In this document: piece by piece, positions 53,869 to 62,686 of the stretch
Position numbering within the stretch: position 1 is the stretch's first letter
How the letters are laid out: each line of letters opens with the position of its first letter
Assembly (NCBI RefSeq): GCF_037969875.1
Contig: NZ_CP150218.1
Coordinates: 558,001 to 622,000, forward strand
Direction: 5' to 3'
DNA from: Paenibacillus sp. FSL R7-0337
GTDB taxonomy: Bacteria; Bacillota; Bacilli; Paenibacillales; Paenibacillaceae
Length of the DNA stretch: 64,000 nt
The notes under the pieces: generated by a model
Databases searched by the model: none
What the model was told of the DNA's origin: nothing
The model's input: the letters and a program-made list of their open reading frames with translations, nothing else
Translations under genes and position numbers: made by a program

Positions 53869-54481
53869 TACGATAATGCTCCTCTCTTATGAATAAACCT
53901 TCAGCTATGGTAGATATAAGCAGTTCAAGCGTATCCTCATATACACTCTCGCCGATTTCCCGTCTATGCAGAGAGAGCAATACGAGTGAACGAATCATAC
54001 TAACGATTAGCGCGGGAGGACTTTTTATAAGCAAACCTTCTGCCTGCCATTTCTCTATAAAGGGATAAAAGAAGTCCTGATCCTGGTGGTAATTACGTTC
54101 TAAGCGCTCCGGGGGAACTTTACGAATTAAGGCTTCATATTGTTCGGCCAGTAATATTTGTTGAACGATCGGATTTTCTGACATGAGCTTGAAAGACTCC
54201 AGTAAAAATGACTTAAAGTACTCTTTATTTAGAGGCCTATCTGCGGCATTCTCAAAAAGAGCAGCCCTTATTTCGCTTTCTTCAACTTCCAGAAGCTCGA
54301 AAAAAAGTTCCTCCTTAGACTGGTAAAAGGCATAGAAGGTACCTACTGCAATACCTGCCCCTTTTGTTAAATCCTCTACACTGGTTTTCTTAATTCCATA
54401 ACGGGTAAAGAGGCTTCTTGCAGAGTCGAGTAACTTTTGTTTAATCTGAGTTTTTTCGATTTCACTGAATTTTTTTGGCAT
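53861..54481 (-). CDS. TetR/AcrR regulator of the ABC operon
   Basis: 206 residues: HTH at about 15-60 (ARSLFTRYGIKKTSVEDLTK, GTFYAFYQSKEEL) and a divergent ligand domain. ATG follows AGGAGG. First gene of the operon and preceded by a 10-bp inverted repeat, so autorepression relieved by the exported compound is likely. Confidence 0.9.
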   Translation of the reverse strand: MPKKFSEIEKTQIKQKLLDSARSLFTRYGIKKTSVEDLTKGAGIAVGTFYAFYQSKEELFFELLEVEESEIRAALFENAADRPLNKEYFKSFLLESFKLMSENPIVQQILLAEQYEALIRKVPPERLERNYHQDQDFFYPFIEKWQAEGLLIKSPPALIVSMIRSLVLLSLHRREIGESVYEDTLELLISTIAEGLFIREEHYRND

Positions 54482-54504
54482 ATATTCAACCTCCTTTTAT
54501 GAAT

Positions 54505-54533
54505 TTATGAATAATATTATATTTTATTCATAA
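54505..54533. promoter_or_regulatory. TetR operator of the ABC operon
   Basis: TTATGAATAA (54505-54514) and its exact complement TTATTCATAA (54524-54533) are separated by 9 bases, about 25 bases before the TetR start. A third TTATGAATT word lies nearer the gene. Confidence 0.6.
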
Positions 54534-54636
54534 TAAATTTACAATCAGGACAACAAAATCCCTTCTTAAATCCAATCTCTTTACTTTCTCTCTTTAAACC
54601 TATATACTAAATCCAATTGTATAAGTTGTAACCTGA

Positions 54637-54665
54637 GGAGCCTGCCAAAAGCGGGCTCTTTTTGT
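54637..54665 (+). terminator. Orphan terminator-like hairpin
   Basis: GAGCCTGC pairs with GCGGGCTC around CAAAA, then TTTTT. No + strand gene precedes it within 3 kb, so it either ends a lost gene or limits leakage into the riboswitch. Confidence 0.6.
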
Positions 54666-54690
54666 GGAGCCGTATACGATATCATATGTA

Positions 54691-54812
54691 ATCGCTGAAT
54701 TCCTGCAAGGGAAGCGGGGGAACCAAGAATTTAGGGGTGAATCTCGAGAATATTGAGTAGGGCTGCTCAGGCCCGAATCCGTCAGCTAACCCCGTAAGCG
54801 CCAAATGAGAGG
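54691..54812 (+). ncRNA. c-di-AMP riboswitch (ydaO/yuaA type)
   Basis: Conserved ydaO landmarks occur in order: CGCTGAAT at 54693, GGGGGAACCAA at 54716, AGGGGTGAATC near 54733, AGGGCTGCTCAGGCCCGAA at 54758, CCGTCAGCTAACCCCGTAAG and the closing GCG, then TGAGAGGAGA. This class binds cyclic di-AMP and turns expression off. KtrB, a potassium transporter often under its control, lies downstream. Confidence 0.88.
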
Positions 54813-54833
54813 AGAAAAGTGTAGTGCCCGCAT

Positions 54834-55061
54834 ATGGATGTCAATGGAATCACCTTATATTATGAGATGTCGGGCAGGGGTCTGCCCATTGTTTTTATCC
54901 ATGATTATTCGACCTCTCATCATCTTTTTGAACCACAAGCCGAATTTTCAGCAAACGCGCGAAGGTTATCGTGTATGATTAACCAGCTTTTGCTTAATTA
55001 TCTGAAAGATCATAACGCGGAGCAATGTATTGACGAACTGAATTATTACAGGAGCCAATAA
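54834..55061 (+). pseudogene. Internally deleted alpha/beta hydrolase remnant
   Basis: A 75-codon frame. The first 45 residues are a typical alpha/beta hydrolase N-terminus (NGITLYYEMSGRGLPIVFIH, then a DYSTSHHLFEP lid region). The last 25 (INQLLLNYLKDHN) look like the C-terminal end of such a protein; the catalytic middle is absent. No ribosome site is near the ATG. It lies between the riboswitch and ktrB, separated from ktrB by one base, so it may now serve only as part of the leader. Confidence 0.6.
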
Positions 55062-55062
55062 T

Positions 55063-56421
55063 ATGTTGTCAAAAAAGTACCTTGTATTCACTCGAAAGCT
55101 GAGTCTATCTTCCTCAAGAATTATTCTTTTAGGTTTCGTTATAACGATTTTTATCGGGACTATTATGTTGTCCTTGCCGGTATCCTCATCAACCGGAGCT
55201 AGTGTGGGATGGCTAAATGCGTTGTTTACCTCAACCTCAGCTGTGTGTGTTACTGGACTAGTGGTGCTGGATACAGGAACGGATTTCTCAACTTTTGGAC
55301 AGATCATTATCTTGCTCCTCATTCAAATCGGGGGGTTAGGATTTATGACATTTAGCGTTCTGATTGCCGTAATTATGGGGAAGAAGATTGGTCTGAAGGA
55401 GCGCCTGCTCATCCAGCAATCCTCTAACTCTATTGAAACACAAGGGGTAGTCCGGTTATCACTGAGCATTGTGCTGATCTCATTTATCTTCGAAACACTT
55501 GGGGCTCTATTATTGACCTTACGATGGGCAAGTGAGCTGGGGGTAGGCAAGGCCTTGTATTATGGAATATTTCATTCAATCTCAGCCTTTAATAACGCCG
55601 GTTTTGCCTTGTGGTCAGATAGTTTAAGCCGTTATGTGGGTGATCCGTTAGTCAACCTTGTCATTTCATTTTTGTTCATCATCGGTGGAATCGGATTTAT
55701 TGTTATATTGGATCTGTACCGGAAGAGAAGTTGGAAGGCGCTCTCTTTTCACACCAAAATTGTACTGATTACCTCCGGAGCACTTTGCGTAGCCGGGTTT
55801 CTGTTCATATTTGGTATGGAGCTTTTTAACACCAGAACATTTAGTACACTCTCTTGGAGTGAACGAATCTGGGCCGGATACTTCCAGGGAGTAGTCACCC
55901 GCACAGCAGGCTTCAATTCTATTGATATTGGCGCGATGCTACCGGCATCCCAATTTTTTATGATCTTTCTGATGTTTATCGGAGCTTCATCTGGTTCGAC
56001 AGGAGGGGGGATCAAAACGACTACCTTTGCTGTACTCATGTTAAGCGTCTTCTCGACTACTAAGGGAAACGAAGATGTGCATCTCCTGAAAAAACGCATA
56101 CCCCAAGACCTTGTTTCCAGATCACTGGCAGTGATGACCATTTCGTTAGGGGTGGTTCTTGGAGCAACGTTTCTGCTGACGATGACTGAATATACCCGCC
56201 ATACAGATATTCTGGCTCTTCTGTTTGAAACAACATCAGCCTTTGGAACGGTGGGCATGTCCATGGGCTTAACACCTAATCTATCCTCGATGGGGAAGTA
56301 TATCATCATTGTTACCATGTATATTGGGCGGCTTGGTCCTTTAACCTTAGCCTTTGCCTTGGCGCAAAAAACTGTAAAGCAGAAGTATCGGTATCCAGAG
56401 GATAAATTGCTTATTGGTTAG
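55063..56421 (+). CDS. ktrB: Potassium uptake channel subunit KtrB
   Basis: 452 residues of the Trk/Ktr/HKT superfamily: four membrane-pore-membrane units. Filter-region motifs include STSAVCVTGL, SISAFNNAGF, RTAGFNSID and TSAFGTVGMS. It forms a sodium-dependent potassium uptake pore with a KtrA-type RCK protein, which is not in this window. Control by the upstream c-di-AMP riboswitch fits the known link between c-di-AMP and potassium. Confidence 0.92.
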   Translation: MLSKKYLVFTRKLSLSSSRIILLGFVITIFIGTIMLSLPVSSSTGASVGWLNALFTSTSAVCVTGLVVLDTGTDFSTFGQIIILLLIQIGGLGFMTFSVLIAVIMGKKIGLKERLLIQQSSNSIETQGVVRLSLSIVLISFIFETLGALLLTLRWASELGVGKALYYGIFHSISAFNNAGFALWSDSLSRYVGDPLVNLVISFLFIIGGIGFIVILDLYRKRSWKALSFHTKIVLITSGALCVAGFLFIFGMELFNTRTFSTLSWSERIWAGYFQGVVTRTAGFNSIDIGAMLPASQFFMIFLMFIGASSGSTGGGIKTTTFAVLMLSVFSTTKGNEDVHLLKKRIPQDLVSRSLAVMTISLGVVLGATFLLTMTEYTRHTDILALLFETTSAFGTVGMSMGLTPNLSSMGKYIIIVTMYIGRLGPLTLAFALAQKTVKQKYRYPEDKLLIG

Positions 56422-56456
56422 TACACCTGAATCCTTAAGGATCAGAACGAAACATG

Positions 56457-56498
56457 AAAAGCTGAGCCTAAGTCATGGAATATGGCTTAGGCTCAGCT
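56457..56498 (-). terminator. Terminator of the GH51 gene
   Basis: GCTGAGCCTAAG (56461-56472) and CTTAGGCTCAGC (56486-56497) form a 12-bp perfect stem. On the - strand it is followed by TTTT. It may also end ktrB. Confidence 0.75.
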
Positions 56499-56519
56499 CA
56501 TGTCTAGCACTACTCTAGA

Positions 56520-58010
56520 TCAATCCAAAATAATCTCTGCAACACAACAGGCAGGCAGGGAGAGCTCCAGGGAATTATCCTGTATCTTAATGTCCGGCAG
56601 CGCTTGGATTTCCACCTGAGGCGGCAGCCCGAATGTATTATGGCTGTTCATATCGCCGCTGATGTAGCGGATGGAGGCATTATAGAAAGTCTTACCGTCC
56701 AGCTTCCATTTGGTTGGCTGAGCTTCATCCATGGAGAGGTTAGCCAGCGTGACATGAACCTTGCCGTCTGCCCGTTCAGAGGCACTGACATGCAGAGCGG
56801 GGACCAGAGCTTCTTCCGGACCAGTCTGTTGTTGCTGCTGCACATAGCTCTCGATTAACGTAGCGTCCTGATGCCCTTTAAAAAGGTCAAATACATGATA
56901 AGTAGGGGTCAAGAGCAGCTTGTCTCCTTCGGTCAGAATCACAGCTTGGAGTACATTGACCATCTGCGCGAGATTGGCCATGTGTACACGATCGCTGTGG
57001 CTGTTAAAAATATTCAGTGACACAGCCGCAACGATCGCGTCACGCATCGTATTCTGCTGGAACAAGAACGCCGGATTCATGCCCGGCTCCACCTGGTGCC
57101 AGGTGCCCCATTCATCCATAATAATGCTCACACGCCCCTGCGGATCATATTGATCCATTACGCTTTTATGTCTGCGGATTAACTCATCGGTATACAATGC
57201 CCGGCGCAAGGTGCGGTAATAGCTTCCGGCATCAAATCCGACGGCGGGGCCCTTCTGCTCCCACGGGTATTCTTCAGTGTCATAAAAACCAGGCATCGTA
57301 TAATAGTGCAGTGAAAGTCCATCCATCTGCTTACCGGCTTGCTTCATTAGAACCTCGGTCCATTCATAATCGCCGCCATTCGCGCCGCAGGCAATCCGGT
57401 ACAGCTTGGATTCGCCATAATTCCGAACATAAGTCTCAAAGCGTCTATACACATCTGCATAGTATTCCGGCCGCATATTTCCGCCGCAAGCCCAGTTCTC
57501 GTTGCCGATCCCTACGAATTCCACCTTCCAGGGTTGGTCCCAGCCGTTCTGCCGTCTCCAATCCGCCATAGGGGAGTCACCGCTGAAGGTCATATATTCA
57601 ATCCATTCGCTAACCTCCCGGGGGGTACCGGAGCCGACATTAGCGGCAATATAAGGCGAGCATCCGACCTGCTCGCAGAGGTCGAGAAATTCATGCGTAC
57701 CGAAGGAGTTATCCTCCACGACAGCGCCCCAACCGGCATTCACAATGCGTTTGCGGTCCGGTCCGACTCCATCCTTCCAGTTATAGTATTCGGCAAAGCA
57801 GCCTCCGGGCCAGCGAAGCACAGGCACCTGGATCTTCCGGAGGGCTTCCACCACATCGCTTCGTATTCCCCGGACATTGGGGATCGTACTGTCTTCTCCG
57901 ACATAAATACCATTATAAATTCCGTTACCCAGATGTTCCGCAAAGTGCCCGTAGATGTTTTTGTTAATGGTTGAAAGTTTCCGTCCTGCATTAATGAACA
58001 ATAACGCCAT
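56520..58010 (-). CDS. abfA: Alpha-L-arabinofuranosidase (GH51)
   Basis: About 496 residues, cytoplasmic. GH51 motifs: [27 protein letters not shown], acid/base Glu171 in GIGNENW, nucleophile Glu300 in IMDEWGTW. It releases alpha-L-arabinose from arabino-oligosaccharides. ATG at 58010 is nine bases after GGAG; an ATG six bases upstream is too close. A cre-like site lies upstream of the gene. Pairs functionally with the GH127 at 403. Confidence 0.92.
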   Translation of the reverse strand: MALLFINAGRKLSTINKNIYGHFAEHLGNGIYNGIYVGEDSTIPNVRGIRSDVVEALRKIQVPVLRWPGGCFAEYYNWKDGVGPDRKRIVNAGWGAVVEDNSFGTHEFLDLCEQVGCSPYIAANVGSGTPREVSEWIEYMTFSGDSPMADWRRQNGWDQPWKVEFVGIGNENWACGGNMRPEYYADVYRRFETYVRNYGESKLYRIACGANGGDYEWTEVLMKQAGKQMDGLSLHYYTMPGFYDTEEYPWEQKGPAVGFDAGSYYRTLRRALYTDELIRRHKSVMDQYDPQGRVSIIMDEWGTWHQVEPGMNPAFLFQQNTMRDAIVAAVSLNIFNSHSDRVHMANLAQMVNVLQAVILTEGDKLLLTPTYHVFDLFKGHQDATLIESYVQQQQQTGPEEALVPALHVSASERADGKVHVTLANLSMDEAQPTKWKLDGKTFYNASIRYISGDMNSHNTFGLPPQVEIQALPDIKIQDNSLELSLPACCVAEIILD

Positions 58011-58070
58011 AATCATCGGCTCCAATCGGCAGCAGTATAGTGTTGAAACAAGCAAGCTGGCAAGATTTTA

Positions 58071-58086
58071 TTATAGCGCTTTCATT
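58071..58086 (-). promoter_or_regulatory. CcpA cre site of the GH51 gene
   Basis: On the - strand TGAAAGCGCTATAA fits the cre consensus with its central CG and flanking TGAAA. About 60 bases upstream of the GH51 start. Confidence 0.55.
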
Positions 58087-58210
58087 TATTTGCTGCAATT
58101 CAGAACACTTGTGATGTTCACGATTCACGCATGCTTTCAACATAAATTCCACATACTCAAACATTAATATAGAAATATCAACTAAAGTAACTTTCATAGG
58201 AGGATTTCAA

Positions 58211-58402
58211 ATGGAATGGTCTACACTACTCGTACTGGTATGTCCTGTCATGATGATTGTCATGATGTTTACAATGAAAGGGGGACACCCGCACAGCTCC
58301 CATAATCATCGTGTTGCAGCTGACAGCCTGCAAGACCAGCTGGTTGATGTGAAAGCAGACAATGAACGAATCAGCAAAGAGCTGCAGAGCTTAAAAAAAT
58401 AA
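58211..58402 (+). CDS. DUF2933-type small membrane protein
   Basis: 63 residues: one membrane helix (about 6-23, Met-rich), a His-rich segment (GGHPHSSHNH) and a coiled-coil tail. DUF2933 proteins sit beside copper-handling genes. Clear TAGGAGG ribosome site. It precedes a two-component system and a Cys-rich four-helix protein, so metal stress is a likely theme. Confidence 0.78.
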   Translation: MEWSTLLVLVCPVMMIVMMFTMKGGHPHSSHNHRVAADSLQDQLVDVKADNERISKELQSLKK

Positions 58403-58421
58403 TATAATAGATGTTGAGAAT

Positions 58422-58450
58422 ATGCCGTAAGCGGTACTCGCTTACGGCAT
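58422..58450 (+). terminator. Hairpin after the DUF2933 gene
   Basis: ATGCCGTAAGCG (58422-58433) and CGCTTACGGCAT (58439-58450) pair perfectly. There is no strong T-run, so termination may be partial. Confidence 0.6.
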
Positions 58451-58491
58451 TCTAGCATTAATATAACAGATATATTCGAGGTGAATATTCA

Positions 58492-59208
58492 GTGTCTAAA
58501 CTCCAGATATTAATTGTAGATGATGAATGGAATATGAGAAATTTACTGCGGATTTATTTAATGAAAGAAGGTTTTGAGATTAAAGAAGCTTCCACGGGAC
58601 AAGAAGCCTTAATGTTGGTCCGAGCTCATTCCTTCGATGTCATTATTCTCGATGTAATGCTGCCTGATATGGATGGTTGGCAAATCTGCAAGCGTGTCAG
58701 AGATCTTGTGACTACACCGGTATTATTCCTGTCAGCACGAACAGAGACGAAAGATAAGGTTAAGGGCCTCGGTATCGGAGCGGATGATTACCTGACCAAG
58801 CCCTTCGATCCGGAAGAATTACTGGCCCGAGTGTTCTCATTGATCCGCAGATCAGTGATGAACCAAGAGGTAATCCCTCAATCGTCGCGCATGCTTCATT
58901 ATCCGGACCTCGTAATCATACCGGAAGCCCGTGAAGTCCGGGTTTGTGATGAATTTGTAGACTTCACCCAAAAAGAATTCGATTTATTGATGGCTTTTAC
59001 GCAGAATATTCACAAAGCATTTACAAGAGAAGAATTAGTGGAACGGCTATGGGGCTATGATTTTGAAGGTGAATTCAGGGTCGTTGATACGCATATCAAA
59101 AACATTAGAGAAAAGATGCATCTGGCTGGTTTGAAATACAACCCAATCCAAACGGTATGGGGGGGTGGTTATAAATTTAATGTTCCGGGAGAGGCTAATG
59201 AAAAATAA
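58492..59208 (+). CDS. OmpR-family response regulator
   Basis: 238 residues: receiver with Asp54 (IILDVMLPDMDG) and DDYLTKPFD, winged helix about 140-238. GTG start after GAGGTG. Overlaps the kinase by 11 bases. Its position suggests control of the metal-related genes on both sides. Confidence 0.9.
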   Translation: MSKLQILIVDDEWNMRNLLRIYLMKEGFEIKEASTGQEALMLVRAHSFDVIILDVMLPDMDGWQICKRVRDLVTTPVLFLSARTETKDKVKGLGIGADDYLTKPFDPEELLARVFSLIRRSVMNQEVIPQSSRMLHYPDLVIIPEAREVRVCDEFVDFTQKEFDLLMAFTQNIHKAFTREELVERLWGYDFEGEFRVVDTHIKNIREKMHLAGLKYNPIQTVWGGGYKFNVPGEANEK

Positions 59209-60589
59209 CCGTATCGCGTTAAAATTAGGATTTATCATTATTTCGGTGTTTCTTATCGTATTAATGTTCCTGGGTTTGACGATAGACCGTTTATTCACAA
59301 GTTTTTATTTCGACCGAATGCAAACGGAGAATGAGGAATTAGGTTCTCATTTTGCCCTTATGGCTCAATCGGATAGTACTTCCGGTGAGATGATGAAGAC
59401 ATTTGCCGAATTCTCGAATGTCAGTATTTTTAATGTTAACGCCAAAAGTGAGGTCATTCTGCACTCAGGAACGCATGATTCTTCCGACCGGAATATGATT
59501 CGAAGCGCAGAGCTGGATAGAATCTTTGCAGGAGAGAAAGTCAATTTTTTATATACCGGACCTTCCGGAATTCGTTACTTCGTGTCCGTACAACCGATCT
59601 ACGAACAAGATGCAGTGAGCTCCGCTCTGTATGTCATGTCCTCCACTGAGACAATGGAACAGTCACTACTTGAGCTCCGTAATCCTTTGATCTTGTCAGG
59701 AATTGGTGCTTTTCTATTGGCTCTTGGTATTACATGGATTATCGCTCAGTATTTATCGCGGCCTTTACTTATGATGCAGCAGGCTACACGGAAGATCGCA
59801 GCAGGGGACCTGGAAACGCGTCTTGATATGAAGAGTAAGGATGAATTGGGCAGCTTGGCACATGCGATTAACGATCTTGCCGCAGATCTTCAGCGATACC
59901 GGGATACAAGGCAAGAATTCCTCGCGAATATTTCTCATGAACTCCGGACACCGATTACCTATTTGGAAGGCTACACTCAGGTGCTTCGGCAGGAACTTTA
60001 TGAAACTGCAGAAGAAAAAGACAAGTACCTGGAAATCATTCATGACGAGGCATTACGGTTGCGGCACTTAGTCGAGGATCTGTTTGATTTAGCGAAAATG
60101 GAAGAAGGGAAGATTAATCTGCAGCTGGACGGGGTGAATCTGTCCGATTTGACACAACAGGTGGTGCGAAAAGCGGAGCTCAAGTCAACAGAAAAAGGGC
60201 TTAGCCTGAAATACAACGAAACCGGTACGATGAGAAAGCTGCTCGCAGATAAAAAGCGGATGGAGCAGATCATCCTTAATCTTTTGGAGAATGCTGTCCG
60301 TTATACCGAAAAAGGCGAAATTAACGTCTCCCTTACATATACCAGCAGTGCAGTGCTTTTAGTCGTGGAGGACTCAGGGATCGGCATTCCGGAAGAGGAA
60401 ATTCCATACATTTTCGAACGGTTTTACCGGGTGGAAAAGTCGAGATCACGCCAATATGGAGGAACGGGCTTAGGACTCTCCATAGTGAAAAAACTGGTTG
60501 AATTACAGGGCGGGCAAATTATAGTAACCAGTCAGGCAGATCAAGGTACACGGTTTGAAATTCAGTTTATCCAGCAGCCATCACGTTAG
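59198..60589 (+). CDS. Sensor histidine kinase
   Basis: 463 residues: membrane helices at about 8-30 and 165-185 with an extracellular sensor between them, HAMP (190-240), His247 in NISHELRTPI, N box LNLLENAVRYT and G box ERFYRVEKSRSRQYGGTG (around 405). Similar to ResE/YclK kinases. Start ATG 59198 after GAGAGGC. Followed by a small membrane peptide gene. Confidence 0.9.
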   Translation: MKNNRIALKLGFIIISVFLIVLMFLGLTIDRLFTSFYFDRMQTENEELGSHFALMAQSDSTSGEMMKTFAEFSNVSIFNVNAKSEVILHSGTHDSSDRNMIRSAELDRIFAGEKVNFLYTGPSGIRYFVSVQPIYEQDAVSSALYVMSSTETMEQSLLELRNPLILSGIGAFLLALGITWIIAQYLSRPLLMMQQATRKIAAGDLETRLDMKSKDELGSLAHAINDLAADLQRYRDTRQEFLANISHELRTPITYLEGYTQVLRQELYETAEEKDKYLEIIHDEALRLRHLVEDLFDLAKMEEGKINLQLDGVNLSDLTQQVVRKAELKSTEKGLSLKYNETGTMRKLLADKKRMEQIILNLLENAVRYTEKGEINVSLTYTSSAVLLVVEDSGIGIPEEEIPYIFERFYRVEKSRSRQYGGTGLGLSIVKKLVELQGGQIIVTSQADQGTRFEIQFIQQPSR

Positions 60590-60600
60590 GAGGCAGGCTA

Positions 60601-60720
60601 ATGAAAAAAGTAGAATGGCTAATCGCTGTTCTTTTGATCACAATCGGTATATGTTGTATGACGGCATCCGCAGTTTCCTTTCAAAGTCCATTGATACTTC
60701 CAAGCGGAATCATCAAATAG
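60601..60720 (+). CDS. 39-residue membrane or secreted peptide
   Basis: ATG at 60601 follows TTAGGAGGCAGGCTA, a perfect ribosome site, 11 bases beyond the kinase stop. The product has a hydrophobic stretch with adjacent Cys (LLITIGICCMTASAVS), then a short polar tail. It looks like a single-span membrane peptide or uncleaved signal anchor. Probably co-transcribed with the two-component system. Family unknown. Confidence 0.6.
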   Translation: MKKVEWLIAVLLITIGICCMTASAVSFQSPLILPSGIIK

Positions 60721-60825
60721 TGAAATATAAGGTTTTTTCACAAAAACCACATTAAATCTTCATATTTTCTGGTTAATTGAAGTTAGCTTCACCTCATTCA
60801 AATATCGAAAGGAGAATTCTATTTC

Positions 60826-61158
60826 ATGACACATGAACAGTTACAGGAGTGTATTGATGAATGTCTGCGTTGTATGCAAGCTTGCAATTACTGCTACAAA
60901 TCTTGTTTGAAGGAAGAATCCGTTGATATGATGAAGGATTGCATCCGTCTTGACCGGGAGTGTGCGGATATCTGTGCCTTCACTGCTCAGGCTTTGACTC
61001 AACACAGCACCTATTCCACGGATCTCTGTAGACTGTGTGCTGATGCATGTGAGCGATGTGGTAACGAATGCGGCAAACACCATCATTCGGCTCATTGCCA
61101 GAAATGCGCTGAAGCCTGTTTCCGGTGTGCTGAGATTTGCCGTAAGATGATCGCTTAA
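60826..61158 (+). CDS. Cysteine-rich four-helix-bundle copper-binding protein (DUF326)
   Basis: 110 residues with 19 Cys in CxxC and CxxxC spacing (positions 9-27, 39-50, 68-82, 91-105). This is the Csp/DUF326 fold that packs copper ions along the bundle core. There is no signal peptide, so cytosolic storage is expected. ATG follows AAAGGAG. Neighbours support a copper or silver response. Confidence 0.87.
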   Translation: MTHEQLQECIDECLRCMQACNYCYKSCLKEESVDMMKDCIRLDRECADICAFTAQALTQHSTYSTDLCRLCADACERCGNECGKHHHSAHCQKCAEACFRCAEICRKMIA

Positions 61159-61203
61159 GGTTAGACTTATAATGAATGTGAGGAGCAAGAAGGGTTGATT
61201 ACT

Positions 61204-61773
61204 ATGAAAAAAGGTATGTTCATTTTAGCTGCAGCGCTGGTGGTCGTCATCAGCGGCTGTGGAAATACCGCAAATAACGAAAAGCAGGCGTCTGATACAT
61301 CCAGTAAGGCTGCATCCAGCATGAATCATTCGGAGATGGAACATGAGAATATGACCAGTGAGGTACCTGAAGGACTAAAGGAAGCCGCTAATCCGGAGTA
61401 TAAGGTCGGCGATCAAGTCATCATTACTGAGGGACATATGGATGGGATGAAAGGTGCTGCCGCAACCATTGTAGGAGCTTATGAGACTAATGTCTACGCG
61501 GTATCGTATACACCCACAACTGGAGGGAATCCGGTTACCAATCATAAATGGGTTATTCAGCAGGAGTTACAAGATGCAGGAGACGAGCTTTATGCACCCG
61601 GCACAGAAGTGGTGCTTAACGCGGATCATATGCCCGGTATGAAAGGGGCGGCCGCAACAGTAGACACAGGTGAGCGGACAACCGTATACATGGTTGACTA
61701 TACTCCGGCAACAGGCGGAGATCCGGTAAGAAACCATAAGTGGGTAACCGGTGATGAGTTAAAGGCGAAGTGA
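61204..61773 (+). CDS. YdhK-family lipoprotein (two DUF1541 repeats)
   Basis: 189 residues. Lipobox ISGC near residue 18, a Ser/Thr/Met/His-rich linker (NHSEMEHENM), then two similar halves of about 60 residues. Each contains GMKGAAAT, YTPxTGGxPVxNHKWV and an acidic region. Members are surface-exposed and often lie near copper genes. ATG 61204 after AGAAGGG. Confidence 0.87.
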   Translation: MKKGMFILAAALVVVISGCGNTANNEKQASDTSSKAASSMNHSEMEHENMTSEVPEGLKEAANPEYKVGDQVIITEGHMDGMKGAAATIVGAYETNVYAVSYTPTTGGNPVTNHKWVIQQELQDAGDELYAPGTEVVLNADHMPGMKGAAATVDTGERTTVYMVDYTPATGGDPVRNHKWVTGDELKAK

Positions 61774-61775
61774 AA

Positions 61776-61816
61776 CAGGGCATCTATTCTCCAATAACGT
61801 GAGAATAGATGCCCTG
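61776..61816. terminator. Bidirectional hairpin terminator
   Basis: CAGGGCATCTATTCTC pairs with GAGAATAGATGCCCTG around CAATAACGT. Lies between the convergent YdhK and SDR genes. No long T-run. Confidence 0.7.
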
Positions 61817-61824
61817 CTGCTGAC

Positions 61825-62565
61825 TTATAAGGTTTGACCGCTGTCCACGGTTATGATCTGGCCGGTCATTGCTTCCTGTTCCAGAGCAGCACAGATCAGT
61901 TGGGCGATATCTCGGGGCGTTGAAATCTGCTGCAGCAGAAGATGGGGGGCCAACCGCTTCATTTGTTCTTCCCTTCCGTCCCACCATCTGGTTGCAACAG
62001 CTCCCGGCACGACACAGTTAACCCGAATAGCTGGAGCTAGAGCCCGGGCTAAGGACTTCGTAAGTCCATGAACTGCTGATTTGGTTACAGCATAGGGAAG
62101 CGATGAGCCTAGTCCTGTCTGCCCGGCAATACTCCCAACATTTACAATCGCCCCCAGGTTATTCTCCTTCATAAAGGGAGCGACAGCCCTCGCGCAGTAG
62201 AACATCCCCTTCACGTTCACATCGAACAGGTTATCCCATATCTCCTCCGTTACTGTTGCTAAATCATCCATCGCAATATGTCTGGTGATGCTGGCATTGT
62301 TCACGAGCAGATCGATTGTACCGAATTGTTGTACAGCGGTCTGAACCATGGCTTCTACCTCCTTGTTCCGGGAAACATCAGCTTGTACGGCCATAGCCCG
62401 CCCGCCTTTATCTTTGATCCAATGAACGGTTTCTTCCGCTTCGGATTGGGAACGTGAATAATTCACAATAACGGCCGCCCCCCGTTCAGCCAGCATGAGA
62501 CTTGTTGCCCTTCCGATTCCCGTACCGCCCCCTGTAACAAGGCCTACCTTACCTTTCAATTCCAT
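61825..62565 (-). CDS. SDR-family oxidoreductase (FabG-like)
   Basis: 246 residues: TGGGTGIG (residues 11-18), NNAS near 90, catalytic Ser in VGSIAG, Tyr and Lys in YAVTKSAVHG. A classical NAD(P)H reductase of unknown substrate. ATG after AGGAG. Divergent from a LysR gene with an inverted repeat between them, so LysR-regulated. Confidence 0.88.
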   Translation of the reverse strand: MELKGKVGLVTGGGTGIGRATSLMLAERGAAVIVNYSRSQSEAEETVHWIKDKGGRAMAVQADVSRNKEVEAMVQTAVQQFGTIDLLVNNASITRHIAMDDLATVTEEIWDNLFDVNVKGMFYCARAVAPFMKENNLGAIVNVGSIAGQTGLGSSLPYAVTKSAVHGLTKSLARALAPAIRVNCVVPGAVATRWWDGREEQMKRLAPHLLLQQISTPRDIAQLICAALEQEAMTGQIITVDSGQTL

Positions 62566-62629
62566 AATAATTTCACTCCTCCGATGCTTTGTATGTATTT
62601 ATTGTAAAGGTTGATCTCACATTTGTATA

Positions 62630-62657
62630 ATTGAACTAATTGAAGGAATGGTTCAAT
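62630..62657. promoter_or_regulatory. Inverted repeat, probable LysR operator
   Basis: ATTGAAC (62630-62636) and GTTCAAT (62651-62657), 14 bases apart, between the divergent SDR and LysR genes. Confidence 0.45.
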
Positions 62658-62686
62658 AATATTGAATTGATACAGGAGGATGGACA

